Assembly: GCF_000621725.1 (NCBI RefSeq)
Contig: NZ_JHXM01000001.1
Coordinates: 137,297-201,296 of the forward strand
Length of the DNA: 64,000 bases
Reading direction: 5' to 3'
Source: Xylanibacter brevis ATCC 19188
GTDB lineage: Bacteria; Bacteroidota; Bacteroidia; Bacteroidales; Bacteroidaceae
The notes under the pieces are model-generated. The model was given only the letters and a program-made list of their open reading frames with translations, was not told the origin of the DNA and did no database searches. Numbering within the stretch: position 1 is the first letter of the stretch; every line of letters starts with the position of its first letter. Positions 28,292 through 36,657 of this stretch are shown here, in pieces. Both the position numbers and the translations under genes were made by a program.

Positions 28292-29797
28292 ATGGATTTT
28301 ACAGGAATAGCAAGAATGGTGTTTGCTTCGAGAGCGCGAGAGATAGAGCGCTACAACAACGAAGCAGAGGCACTGCAGAGAGCAGCGCTCAATCATTTAT
28401 TGGACAAAGCTAAGGATACGGAATACGGACGGAAACATATCTTTGCCGCCACCCGTGGCTACGAGGACTTTGTGAAGAACACACCCGTGAACACCTACGA
28501 GGAACTGAAGGGCGACATAGACCGCATGCGCCATGGTGAAAGCGACGTGCTGTGGCCCGGACGAGTGAAGTGGTATGCCAAATCGAGCGGCACTACCAAC
28601 GACAAGTCGAAGTTCATACCCGTGAGCCCCGACGGACTGAAGCGTGTGCACTACCGTGGTGGTACCGATGCCGTGGTGCTCTACTTGAGAAACAACCCAC
28701 AGAGCCGCATGTTCAGTGGCAAAGGCCTGATACTGGGCGGCAGTCATGCGCCTAACTACAACCTGCCGGGCTCGCTGGTGGGCGACCTTAGCGCTATCCT
28801 GATAGAAAATATCAACCCCATGGTGAACCTATTTCGCGTGCCTGCAAAAGAGACTGCCCTGCTGAGCGACTTCGAGATCAAGCGCGACCGCATTGCCAAG
28901 GAGGCCATGACCAAAGACGTGACCAACCTGAGCGGTGTGCCCTCGTGGATGCTCTCGGTACTGAACCGCGTGATGGAACTGTCGGGCAAGCAGCACCTGG
29001 AAGAGGTGTGGCCCAACCTGGAGGTGTTCTTCCATGGTGGCGTGGCCTTCACGCCCTACCGCGAACAGTATCAGCAGCTCATCACCTCGCCACGCATGCA
29101 CTACATGGAGACCTATAATGCCAGCGAGGGCTTCTTCGGATTGCAAGACGATCCTGCCGACAAGTCGATGCTGCTGATGATAGACTATGACGTGTTCTAC
29201 GAGTTTCAGGAGATGGGCACCGACAACATCGTACCTCTGTGGGGCGTGGAGAAAGGCAAGAACTATGCCATGCTGATCAGCACCTCGTGCGGTCTGTGGC
29301 GCTACATGATTGGCGACACGGTGATGTTTACCTCTACCAATCCCTATAAGTTTATCATCTCTGGTCGCACCAAATACTTCATCAATGCCTTCGGCGAGGA
29401 GCTGATACAGGATAATGCCGAACAGGGACTGGCCTATGCCTGCGAGAAGACTGGCGCACAAGTGCTGGAATACACCGCTGCCCCCGTATTTATGGACCAA
29501 AACGCTAAGTGCCGCCACCAGTGGCTCATAGAGTTCTCTACACCACCTGCCGACATCAACGAGTTTGCCTCGATACTGGACCGCAAGTTGCAGGAGCTGA
29601 ACAGCGACTACGAGGCCAAGCGCTACAAAGACATCACCCTGCAACCACTGGAGATTGTGGTGGCACGCCAGGGACTGTTCAACGACTGGCTGAAGGCTAA
29701 GGGAAAACTGGGCGGACAGCACAAAGTGCCCCGACTGAGCAACGAACGCAAACATATTGAGGAGTTACTGGCTCTTTCATCGGAAGATGAGAGATGA
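28292..29797 (+). CDS. GH3-family acyl-adenylate (auxin-responsive GH3-like) protein
   Basis: Cytosolic member of the GH3 branch of the ANL adenylate-forming superfamily, 501 aa, the usual size in Bacteroidota. The phosphate-binding motif KSSGTTNDKSKFIPVS lies at about residues 95-110. Other conserved stretches include YNASEGFFGLQDD and FIISGRTKYFINAFGEELIQDNAEQGL. Plant relatives conjugate amino acids to acyl acids; the bacterial substrate is not known. The last codons (SSEDER) are encoded by the left arm of a heptamer inverted repeat that runs into the next gene, whose ATG lies 3 bp after this stop. Two tandem promoters precede it. Confidence 0.88.
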   Translation: MDFTGIARMVFASRAREIERYNNEAEALQRAALNHLLDKAKDTEYGRKHIFAATRGYEDFVKNTPVNTYEELKGDIDRMRHGESDVLWPGRVKWYAKSSGTTNDKSKFIPVSPDGLKRVHYRGGTDAVVLYLRNNPQSRMFSGKGLILGGSHAPNYNLPGSLVGDLSAILIENINPMVNLFRVPAKETALLSDFEIKRDRIAKEAMTKDVTNLSGVPSWMLSVLNRVMELSGKQHLEEVWPNLEVFFHGGVAFTPYREQYQQLITSPRMHYMETYNASEGFFGLQDDPADKSMLLMIDYDVFYEFQEMGTDNIVPLWGVEKGKNYAMLISTSCGLWRYMIGDTVMFTSTNPYKFIISGRTKYFINAFGEELIQDNAEQGLAYACEKTGAQVLEYTAAPVFMDQNAKCRHQWLIEFSTPPADINEFASILDRKLQELNSDYEAKRYKDITLQPLEIVVARQGLFNDWLKAKGKLGGQHKVPRLSNERKHIEELLALSSEDER

Positions 29798-29890
29798 TAG
29801 ATGAAAGATATGATTAGATTTAACAATAAGAGCCAACGGAAAGGTGTGTTTGGGAATATGGTAATCATATCTCTCATCTTTCATCTTTCA
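29785..29890. repeat. Heptamer inverted-repeat element, copy 1 (within coding sequence)
   Basis: The left arm 29785-29815, made of GATGAGA/GATGAAA-type units ending ATATGATTA, pairs with the right arm 29862-29890, which starts TAATCATATCTCTCATC. The spacer is 46 bp. It spans the stop of the GH3-family gene and encodes the signal peptide of the lipoprotein. Copy 2 lies at 32648-32810. Confidence 0.75.
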
Positions 29891-31798
29891 CTTTTGGGTG
29901 GGATCTTCTCTTCCTGCGCCCGCATGGGCAGCCCAGACGGCGGCTGGTATGACGACACACCACCACGCGTGGTGAGCGCCTCGCCAGCAGAAAACGGGGT
30001 GAACGTGAAGAGCCACAAGGTGGTGATCAACTTCGACGAGTATATCAAGGTGGAAGACATACAGAACAAGGTCATCGTGTCGCCACCACAACTAGAACAG
30101 GCCGACATCAAGGCCACGGGCCGACGCATCGTGGTGGACCTGAAAGACTCGCTGAAGGCCAACACCACCTACACCATCGACTTCAGCGATGCCATCACCG
30201 ACAACAACGAGGGCAACCCCATGGGCAACTATACGTTCAGCTTCTCTACCGGCACACAGATAGACACTCTCGAGGTGAGCGGCTACGTGCTGAACGCAGA
30301 GAACCTGGAGCCCATGAAGGGGGTGCTGGTAGGACTGTATCAGAACTTTGCCGACTCGGTCATTCACCGAGAGCCCATGATGCGCGTGTCGCGCACCAAC
30401 GGCAGCGGACGCTTCACGGTGAAGGGCGTGGGCCCAGGTACCTATCGCATCTATGCGCTGCAGGATGCCGACGGCGACTTCCTCTACGGACAGAAGAGTG
30501 AATACATGGCTTTCTCGCACGACAGCATCGTGCCCAGTTGCATGCAGGACATGCGCCAGGACACCATCTGGCGCGACTCGCTGCACATAGCCAACATCGT
30601 GAAGGTGGGCTACACGCATTTCCTGCCCGACGACGTCACACTGCTGTGCTTCCAGGAGCCACAGACCGACCGCTTCCTGCTGAAGACCGAGCGCAAGGAG
30701 CCCAACCGACTGGACTTCTACTTCACCTACGGCAGTGACTCGCTGCCCGTGCTGAGGGGACTGAACTGCAACCTGGACGGCACCGTGATACCGGAATACT
30801 CGCTGAAGAACGACACCATCAGCTACTGGCTCAGCGACACCACGCTGGTGAACCAAGACACGCTGTTGGTGGAGTTCAGCTATCTGGCAACCGACACGCT
30901 GGGACAACTGGTGCAGCGCACCGACACGCTGGAACAGATTGCCAAGACGCCCTACGCCAAACGACTGAAGGAGCAGCAAAAGGCCTTTGAGAAATGGAAG
31001 AAAGAACAGGAGAAGCGCAAGAAACGCGAGGAGCCTTACGACACCATCATGAAGCCCAAGGCACTGGAGGTGAAGATCAACGCCAACCAGAGCATCAGTC
31101 CGCTACACGTGCTGCGCTTCGAGATGCCTGAGCCACTGGCACACTGCGACACTAGCCTTGTGCACCTCTATTCAAAAATAGACACCGTGTGGTATCGCAC
31201 ACCCCACGACTTCCGACAGATTGGCACCCGCATCTACGAGATGGACGTGGACTGGCGACCCGACACGGAATATAGTCTGGAGATAGACACGGCGGCCTTC
31301 GAGGGCATCTACGGACAGGTATCAAAACCCATCAAGCAGGGCATCAAGGTGCTGAACGACGACGCCTTCAGCACGCTGACCGTGGAGATTAGCGGTGCAG
31401 AGAGCGCCGACTCGGTGGTGGTGCAGCTGATGGACAACAGCGACAAGGTGAGACGTCAGGCGGTGGCTCACGGTGGTCAGCCTGCTGAGTTCTACTACTT
31501 GCAGCCTGGCAGCTACTACCTGCATGCCTTCATCGACAAGAACGGCAATGGCATCTGGGACACCGGTCGCTACGACGACGACTTGCAGCCCGAGCCCGTG
31601 TTCTACAACCCCGAGATAGTGGAGTGCAAAGCCAAATGGGACGTCTCGCGACAGTGGAACCTCACATCACTGCCCCGCTACAAGCAGAAGGCAGCTGCCA
31701 TCACCAAGCAGAAGCCCGACAAAGAAAAGCAACTACGTAACCGCAACCTTGACCGAGCCAAGAAGCTGGGCAAGGAGTATATTGATAATATTAAATAA
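29801..31798 (+). CDS. Ig-like (SbsA/Big_5-type) domain lipoprotein
   Basis: Predicted envelope lipoprotein of up to 665 aa. The signal ends LGGIFSSC, with Cys38 (counted from 29801) as the probable lipidation site, followed by ARMGSPDGGWYDDTPPRVV. The Ig-like domain (about 55-150) is of the SbsA-like type, with FDEYIKVEDIQNKVIVSPP and TYTIDFSDAITDNNEGNPMGNYTFSFSTG. A carboxypeptidase-regulatory-like segment (about 165-240) and a long beta-rich region with a basic coiled stretch (EKWKKEQEKRKKREE) follow. An ATG at 29858 would give a shorter signal without positive charges, so 29801 is kept with reservation. The hydrophobic core of the signal is encoded by a heptamer repeat arm. The next gene starts 8 bp later. 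Confidence 0.85.
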   Translation: MKDMIRFNNKSQRKGVFGNMVIISLIFHLSLLGGIFSSCARMGSPDGGWYDDTPPRVVSASPAENGVNVKSHKVVINFDEYIKVEDIQNKVIVSPPQLEQADIKATGRRIVVDLKDSLKANTTYTIDFSDAITDNNEGNPMGNYTFSFSTGTQIDTLEVSGYVLNAENLEPMKGVLVGLYQNFADSVIHREPMMRVSRTNGSGRFTVKGVGPGTYRIYALQDADGDFLYGQKSEYMAFSHDSIVPSCMQDMRQDTIWRDSLHIANIVKVGYTHFLPDDVTLLCFQEPQTDRFLLKTERKEPNRLDFYFTYGSDSLPVLRGLNCNLDGTVIPEYSLKNDTISYWLSDTTLVNQDTLLVEFSYLATDTLGQLVQRTDTLEQIAKTPYAKRLKEQQKAFEKWKKEQEKRKKREEPYDTIMKPKALEVKINANQSISPLHVLRFEMPEPLAHCDTSLVHLYSKIDTVWYRTPHDFRQIGTRIYEMDVDWRPDTEYSLEIDTAAFEGIYGQVSKPIKQGIKVLNDDAFSTLTVEISGAESADSVVVQLMDNSDKVRRQAVAHGGQPAEFYYLQPGSYYLHAFIDKNGNGIWDTGRYDDDLQPEPVFYNPEIVECKAKWDVSRQWNLTSLPRYKQKAAAITKQKPDKEKQLRNRNLDRAKKLGKEYIDNIK

Positions 31799-31806
31799 TA
31801 TAAGGT

Positions 31807-32625
31807 ATGATAAAGAGAATCATTTTTACCGCTATCATAGGCATGATGAGCATCATCAGCGTGAATGCACAGTCGTGCGGCATTGAGAACAAGGCCTTCA
31901 AATCGGGCGAGTTCCTGGTCTATGACCTCTACTTCAACTGGAAATTTGTGTGGGTGAAGGTGGGCTCGGCCTCTATGTCAACCATGGAGTCGCGCTATGC
32001 CGGCAAGAAGGTGTTTCGCAGCAGTCTGACCACACGCGGCAACCAAAAGTTGGACGGCATCTTCGTAATGCGCGACACGCTGCTGTCCTACTGTGATGCT
32101 GCCACGCTGGCTCCCGTGTATTTCCGCAAAGGTGCCCTGGAGGGTAAACGCTACTACGTGGACGAGCTGTGGTACAGTTATCCTGGCAACAACTGCCGAC
32201 TGAAGATGCACCGCATCGATGCCGACGGCGAGCAGCACTGGATCAACAAAGAATATACGGATTGTGTTTACGACATGATGAGCATCTTCTTGCGTGCACG
32301 CAACTTCGACGCGTCGAAGATGAAGAAGGGCGACATCATCCCCATGCCCATCAGTGACGCCCGCCGCCTGACGAACTCATGGCTCAAATACCGTGGCAAG
32401 GAGAACTTCAAGGTGGATGGCACCGGCGAGAAGTTCCGCTGTCTGGTATTCTCGTTCTACGAGAAAGAGGACGGCAAGGACCACGAGCTGATCCGCTTCT
32501 ACGTGACCGACGACCAGAACCATCTGCCCGTCAGACTAGACATGTTCCTCAGCTTCGGCTCTGCCAAAGCCTTCCTCAGAGGCTATAAGGGCGTTAGGAA
32601 TCCGATGAGCGCGAAAATAAAATAA
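31807..32625 (+). CDS. DUF3108 exported protein
   Basis: Secreted, probably periplasmic, protein of 272 aa with signal peptide MIKRIIFTAIIGMMSIISVNA. The region KSGEFLVYDLYFNWKFVWVKVGSASM and the closing FYVTDDQNHLPVRLDMFLSFGSAKAFLRGY match the DUF3108 family, whose members are beta-barrel-like lipid or polymer-associated proteins of unsettled function. It follows the Ig-like lipoprotein by 8 bp, and this pair is a common neighbourhood in Bacteroidota, suggesting a joint envelope role. Its stop codon lies inside the left arm of a perfect hairpin (32622-32645). Confidence 0.85.
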   Translation: MIKRIIFTAIIGMMSIISVNAQSCGIENKAFKSGEFLVYDLYFNWKFVWVKVGSASMSTMESRYAGKKVFRSSLTTRGNQKLDGIFVMRDTLLSYCDAATLAPVYFRKGALEGKRYYVDELWYSYPGNNCRLKMHRIDADGEQHWINKEYTDCVYDMMSIFLRARNFDASKMKKGDIIPMPISDARRLTNSWLKYRGKENFKVDGTGEKFRCLVFSFYEKEDGKDHELIRFYVTDDQNHLPVRLDMFLSFGSAKAFLRGYKGVRNPMSAKIK

Positions 32626-32645
32626 CTTTTCGGGCGAAAAGTTAT
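32622..32645 (+). terminator. Hairpin at the 3' end of the DUF3108 gene
   Basis: A perfect 11-bp inverted repeat ATAACTTTTCG / CGAAAAGTTAT is separated by 2 bp and overlaps the stop codon. It lacks a following T tract, so it may protect the 3' end or act as a weak terminator. Confidence 0.45.
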
Positions 32646-32647
32646 TA

Positions 32648-32810
32648 GATGAAAGATGAAAGATGAGAGATATGATTACTTTCTGCGCTAAGTGAAGCAT
32701 ATAAGTCTAATCATATCTCTCATCCTTCATCTCTCATCCTTCATCTCTCATCCTTCATCTCTCATCTCTCATCTCTCATCTTTCATCTCTCATCTTTCAT
32801 CTCTCATCTT
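32648..32810. repeat. Heptamer inverted-repeat element, copy 2
   Basis: The left arm 32648-32678 (GATGAAA/GATGAGA units ending ATATGATTA) and right arm from 32708 (TAATCATATCTCTCATC) are separated by 29 bp. The right arm continues as about 13 tandem 7-bp units of the forms ATCTCTC, ATCCTTC and ATCTTTC to 32810. It occupies the gap between two convergent genes. Confidence 0.85.
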
Positions 32811-32833
32811 GCGGCAACGCCGCACCTCTCAGT

Positions 32834-34585
32834 TCACGCATACACCGGCAGCGTAATCACAAAGCGGGCACCTTGGCGATAGGTAGTGTCCAGAGAGACG
32901 ACGCCACCCAGGTGCTTCACCAAGACACGACAGAGGGAGAGGCCAAGGCCAAGACCCTCCTTAAAGTCGTCGAGCTTCACAAAGCTCTCGAAGATACGCT
33001 CGGCATCGACCTCAGAGACACCGATGCCCGTGTCTGTCACCGACATAATGAGCTGACGCTCGTCGAGCTGGGCTGCCAGCGTGATCGTACCAGCAACGGT
33101 ATATTTCTTCGCATTCTCTATCAGGATGTTGAGAACGCGCTTAAGCACCTTCGCATTGGAACGGAAGGCAAAGTTCTCGTCAACCATGCACTCCACCGTT
33201 ATCTTGATCTTCTCGCTCAGCTGTTCGCTGTTCTCGGCCTGCACCGCATGAAGCAGCGGGCACACCTGCACCACATCGTTTTTGTCGATACTGGTGGTGG
33301 ACTCGTTTTCTGAGAGTTCCAATATCTCATCTACCAGCGAGGTGATGAGCTCCGTGTTCTTGGAAATCATCTCAGCATGCATGCGGCGCTCCTCAAGACT
33401 GGGTTGCATGGTGGGATCGGTGAGCAACTGCGAGAACCCGCTGACGATGTTCAGCGGTGTGCGTATCTGATGGCTCACGTTTCTGATGAACGCACGCTTC
33501 ATCTTGTCGCTCTCCAGCGCATGCTCGTAGGCCGACCTCAGCTGTGCCGTGTGGCGGCGCCGGCTATTGACGATATAGAACAAGGCTACCACCAGCATGA
33601 ACAGCAATACAATGATCACCGTGAGGCCAATCATCCTGGCGCGTGCCACCTCACGTTCGCGCTCATAAGACGCCATGTCGTCCTGCAGACCCTGCATACT
33701 GTTGATCAGCACCACATTAGTAATAGAGTCGTTGGCCACCATCAGGTCGTTGAGCGCATTGAAGGCCTTCTCCCACATACCCGCCTTCTCGTAGATGATG
33801 GTGATGGCTTCATGACCGTCGTCGCCCAACTGGCGGGCCATCTCTACAGCCTTCTCGGTGTTGCCAATGGCAGCTTCGTGATAAGCCTCCACCAGGCGGC
33901 CGTGCACAGAGCTCTGTCCTTCCTCCACACCTTTGCGGTAAACCTCGTAGCCTTTCATAAAGAGGTCCTTCTTATCTGCCGAGAAGTAGCTCACCGTCTT
34001 ACGCGTATCGATATCAAAGACGCGCTCGGGCGAGTACTTGACGGCTATCTCGCGGGCCTTGTCGAGCAGGCTCAGGGCCTCTTCGGCATTGTCGGTCAGC
34101 GTCAGATTGACAATATTCATATAGATAGGGGGCATGCTCTCATAGTAGCCCTGCTTCTCCATGCGCTCTATCACCTCGCGGAAATTAGCCTTGGCCGCCT
34201 CGATGTTGCCACAATAGCTGTTGATATGGCCCATCATGTTGACGGCCATATACATCTCGCTGTCCAGCTTCTTCTCCTGCAGTTCGGCAATGAGCTTGCG
34301 CGACAGCTTATAGGCTTCGAAGATCTGCTGGCGGTTCATCAGGAAGATGATCTCGTTACACCGCTGGGTGTAGTAGCCATGCAGGTCGTCGTGCGCCAAA
34401 AGATAGTTTTCAAGATCACTCAGCGCCGCATAGAAGTGAATGCTGTCATCATTATTAAAATAATACACCAGCGTGTCGCGCAGTGCAACATACTTAGGAT
34501 CCTTATTTTTCTGAGGTTGTGCGTGGACTATGCCTACGCTGAGGCAAATAGCCAGTAAGGTTATTACTATCGATTTAAAGCTCAT
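32834..34585 (-). CDS. Membrane sensor histidine kinase with TPR-like sensor region
   Basis: Predicted inner-membrane two-component kinase of 583 aa. A signal peptide or first membrane segment (MSFKSIVITLLAICLSVGIVHA) precedes a helical, TPR-like periplasmic region (about 30-300). A transmembrane helix (IGLTVIIVLLFMLVVALFYIV, about 313-333) leads to the HisKA domain with phospho-accepting His372 in VSHQIRTPLN. The ATPase domain has the N-box LNILIENAKKY, G1 VTDTGIGVS and G2 GLGLGLSLC. No response regulator is adjacent, so its partner is elsewhere. The start could be one codon upstream (34588). A minus-strand -7 element TATATTTG lies at 34619-34626. The gene is divergent from the helicase gene. 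Confidence 0.88.
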   Translation of the reverse strand: MSFKSIVITLLAICLSVGIVHAQPQKNKDPKYVALRDTLVYYFNNDDSIHFYAALSDLENYLLAHDDLHGYYTQRCNEIIFLMNRQQIFEAYKLSRKLIAELQEKKLDSEMYMAVNMMGHINSYCGNIEAAKANFREVIERMEKQGYYESMPPIYMNIVNLTLTDNAEEALSLLDKAREIAVKYSPERVFDIDTRKTVSYFSADKKDLFMKGYEVYRKGVEEGQSSVHGRLVEAYHEAAIGNTEKAVEMARQLGDDGHEAITIIYEKAGMWEKAFNALNDLMVANDSITNVVLINSMQGLQDDMASYEREREVARARMIGLTVIIVLLFMLVVALFYIVNSRRRHTAQLRSAYEHALESDKMKRAFIRNVSHQIRTPLNIVSGFSQLLTDPTMQPSLEERRMHAEMISKNTELITSLVDEILELSENESTTSIDKNDVVQVCPLLHAVQAENSEQLSEKIKITVECMVDENFAFRSNAKVLKRVLNILIENAKKYTVAGTITLAAQLDERQLIMSVTDTGIGVSEVDAERIFESFVKLDDFKEGLGLGLSLCRVLVKHLGGVVSLDTTYRQGARFVITLPVYA

Positions 34586-34618
34586 CATAAACTCATTAGG
34601 TAAGATTATATTCGCTTG

Positions 34619-34626
34619 CAAATATA
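34619..34626 (-). promoter_or_regulatory. -7 element of the histidine kinase promoter
   Basis: TATATTTG on the minus strand, about 33 bp before the start codon; a TTG 18 bp further upstream (34645-34647) may be the -33 element. Confidence 0.55.
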
Positions 34627-34677
34627 CGAAAAGTTTCTTATATGACAATAAAATGACATGTTAATTTTTTGATTCGC

Positions 34678-34708
34678 TTGTCTATTTCACTCATTTTTAG
34701 TACTTTTG
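34678..34708 (+). promoter_or_regulatory. Promoter of the helicase gene, abutting its start codon
   Basis: TTG (34678-34680), 20 bp, TACTTTTG (34701-34708). The ATG at 34714 follows after 5 bp, which argues for a leaderless transcript and against the upstream in-frame ATG at 34669. Confidence 0.7.
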
Positions 34709-34713
34709 CACTG

Positions 34714-36579
34714 ATGAACGAGACGCTATCACCCATTTTGGAACTCCAACAGCAACGCCTTTTGCTGCAGATGGAGTATGACGAGGAGAAGAAGGCCTTC
34801 CAGGAGCATACCAAGACCATCGGCATGCTGCGACGCGTGAGTCGCGGTGATGCCTGGATGCCGCTGCGACTGGGCAAGAGCTACTACAACTCGCTGAACC
34901 AGTTGTGCGTGGAGGTGTATCGCAACACGGAGGACGACACCGACCACAACTTTGAGTTTGGCAAACCCGTGCAGTTTTTTGTGCAGCGCGAGAAAGACAT
35001 GCACTTCTTCTCAACGCCCGGCACGGTGAGCTACGTGGATGGCGACCGCATGGTGGTGGCCGTGCCCGACAAGTTTCCCGTGGCCGACCTGCAGGTGAGC
35101 GACGGGCAGCTGGGCGTACAGCTGTTCTTCGACGAGACCAGTTACCGACTGATGTTTGAAGCGCTGGAGCGCACCATGCGCGCCAAAGGGCGCCTGGGCT
35201 ACCTGCGCGACCTCTTTTATACGCGCCAGAAGGCAGAGACGTTCTCGTTTCCCGACATGGGGTTCCCCTACCTCAACGCCACGCAGGAGCACGCCGTCAA
35301 CGAGGTGCTGCGTGCCAAGGACGTAGCCATCGTTCACGGACCACCGGGAACAGGCAAGACGACCACACTGGTAGAGGCTATCTACGAGACCTTGCGCCGC
35401 GAGAGTCAGGTGCTGGTGTGCGCTCAGAGTAATATGGCGGTGGACTGGATCAGCGAGAAACTGGTGGACCGCGGCCTCAACGTGCTGCGCATAGGCAACC
35501 CTACACGTGTGGACGACAAGATGCTGTCGTTCACCTACGAACGACGCTTCGAGGCACATCCCGACTACCCACAGCTGTGGGCCATCCGCAAGGCCATACG
35601 CGAACTGCGGTCGCAACGCAAGCGCAGCGACAACTGGCACCAGAAGATGGACCGTCTGAAAAGTCGTGCCACCGAGATAGAGATACGTATCAACGCCGAA
35701 CTGTTTGGCGAAGCGCGCGTCATTGCCTGTACGCTGGTGGGCTCGGCCAACCGCCTGCTGGACGGCATGAAGTTCGGCACACTGTTTATCGACGAGGCTG
35801 CCCAGGCACTCGAGGCGGCCTGCTGGATACCTATCCGCAGAGCCGGACGCGTCATCTTTGCCGGCGACCACTGTCAGTTGCCCCCCACGGTGAAGTGCTA
35901 CGAGGCGCTGAAGGGCGGACTGGGACGCACGCTGATGGAGCGCATCGCCAACCTGAAGCCCGAGGTAGTGACACTGCTGCGCATCCAATACCGCATGCAC
36001 GAAGACATCATGCGCTTCTCGAGCGACTGGTTCTACCACAACCAGATGGTGTCGGCACCCGAGGTGAAGCACCGCAGCATACTGGATCTGGACCTGCCCA
36101 TGACGTGGATAGACACGTCGCAGTATGAAGGCAAGGAGGAGTTTGTGGGCGAATCGTTCGGACGTGTGAACAAGACCGAGGCCGAACTGACGCTGCTGTC
36201 GCTGCAGGCCTACTTCGAGATGATTGGCAAGGAGCGCATCCTGGACGAACGGCTGGACGTGGGCATCATCTCGCCCTATAGAGCACAGGTGCAATACCTG
36301 CGCCAGCTGGTGCGCAAACGTGAGTTCTTCAAGCCATTCCGCCACCTGATCAGCATCAACACCGTGGATGGCTTCCAGGGACAGGAGCGCGACATCATCA
36401 TCATTTCGCTGGTGCGCTCGAACGACGAGGGGCAGATAGGCTTCCTGCGCGACCTGCGCCGCATGAACGTGGCCATCACCAGAGCCCGCATGAAGCTCAT
36501 CATCCTGGGCGACCGCCACACCATGACGAAACACCCGTTCTACCGCAAGCTGTGGGATTATATCGCAGCACTGAGATAA
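34714..36579 (+). CDS. Upf1/Dna2-like superfamily 1B helicase
   Basis: Cytosolic ATP-dependent DNA or RNA helicase of 621 aa. The N-terminal part (about 60-150) resembles the IGHMBP2/Upf1 beta-barrel. The Walker A motif GPPGTGKTTT lies at 209-218, motif Ia includes CAQSNMAVD, Walker B is LFIDEAAQ (Asp360-Glu361), motif III GDHCQLPP, motif IV QYRMHE, motif V NTVDGFQGQERD and motif VI RRMNVAITRA. The set is complete. Bacterial members of this group are poorly characterised and are thought to act in nucleic-acid maintenance. The start at 34714 is set by the promoter 5 bp upstream. It is not clearly coupled to the nuclease genes that follow, which have their own promoter. Confidence 0.9.
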   Translation: MNETLSPILELQQQRLLLQMEYDEEKKAFQEHTKTIGMLRRVSRGDAWMPLRLGKSYYNSLNQLCVEVYRNTEDDTDHNFEFGKPVQFFVQREKDMHFFSTPGTVSYVDGDRMVVAVPDKFPVADLQVSDGQLGVQLFFDETSYRLMFEALERTMRAKGRLGYLRDLFYTRQKAETFSFPDMGFPYLNATQEHAVNEVLRAKDVAIVHGPPGTGKTTTLVEAIYETLRRESQVLVCAQSNMAVDWISEKLVDRGLNVLRIGNPTRVDDKMLSFTYERRFEAHPDYPQLWAIRKAIRELRSQRKRSDNWHQKMDRLKSRATEIEIRINAELFGEARVIACTLVGSANRLLDGMKFGTLFIDEAAQALEAACWIPIRRAGRVIFAGDHCQLPPTVKCYEALKGGLGRTLMERIANLKPEVVTLLRIQYRMHEDIMRFSSDWFYHNQMVSAPEVKHRSILDLDLPMTWIDTSQYEGKEEFVGESFGRVNKTEAELTLLSLQAYFEMIGKERILDERLDVGIISPYRAQVQYLRQLVRKREFFKPFRHLISINTVDGFQGQERDIIIISLVRSNDEGQIGFLRDLRRMNVAITRARMKLIILGDRHTMTKHPFYRKLWDYIAALR

Positions 36580-36617
36580 TTTTCGGGCAATTGTTTCGCC
36601 ATTACAAAATTAATCCT

Positions 36618-36625
36618 TACTTTTG
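36618..36625 (+). promoter_or_regulatory. -7 element before the endonuclease I cluster
   Basis: TACTTTTG, 32 bp before the ATG at 36658. The -33 element is not clear (TTG at 36591 gives a 24-bp spacer). Confidence 0.5.
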
Positions 36626-36657
36626 TAGGCTGAACCTTTCTAAAAATAGATACGACT

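Noticed and set aside
28829..29755. 308-codon minus-strand frame opposite the GH3-family gene
   Set aside because: Antisense shadow with no motif; the plus-strand gene has an ATP-binding motif and promoters.
29785..29890. Invertible promoter of the Bacteroides phase-variation type
   Set aside because: The inverted arms enclose only 46 bp without a TAnnTTTG promoter and lie within coding sequence; no adjacent recombinase gene is present.
35011..36534. 507-codon minus-strand frame opposite the helicase gene
   Set aside because: The helicase has all SF1 motifs; the antisense frame has no recognisable feature and arises from third-position GC bias.
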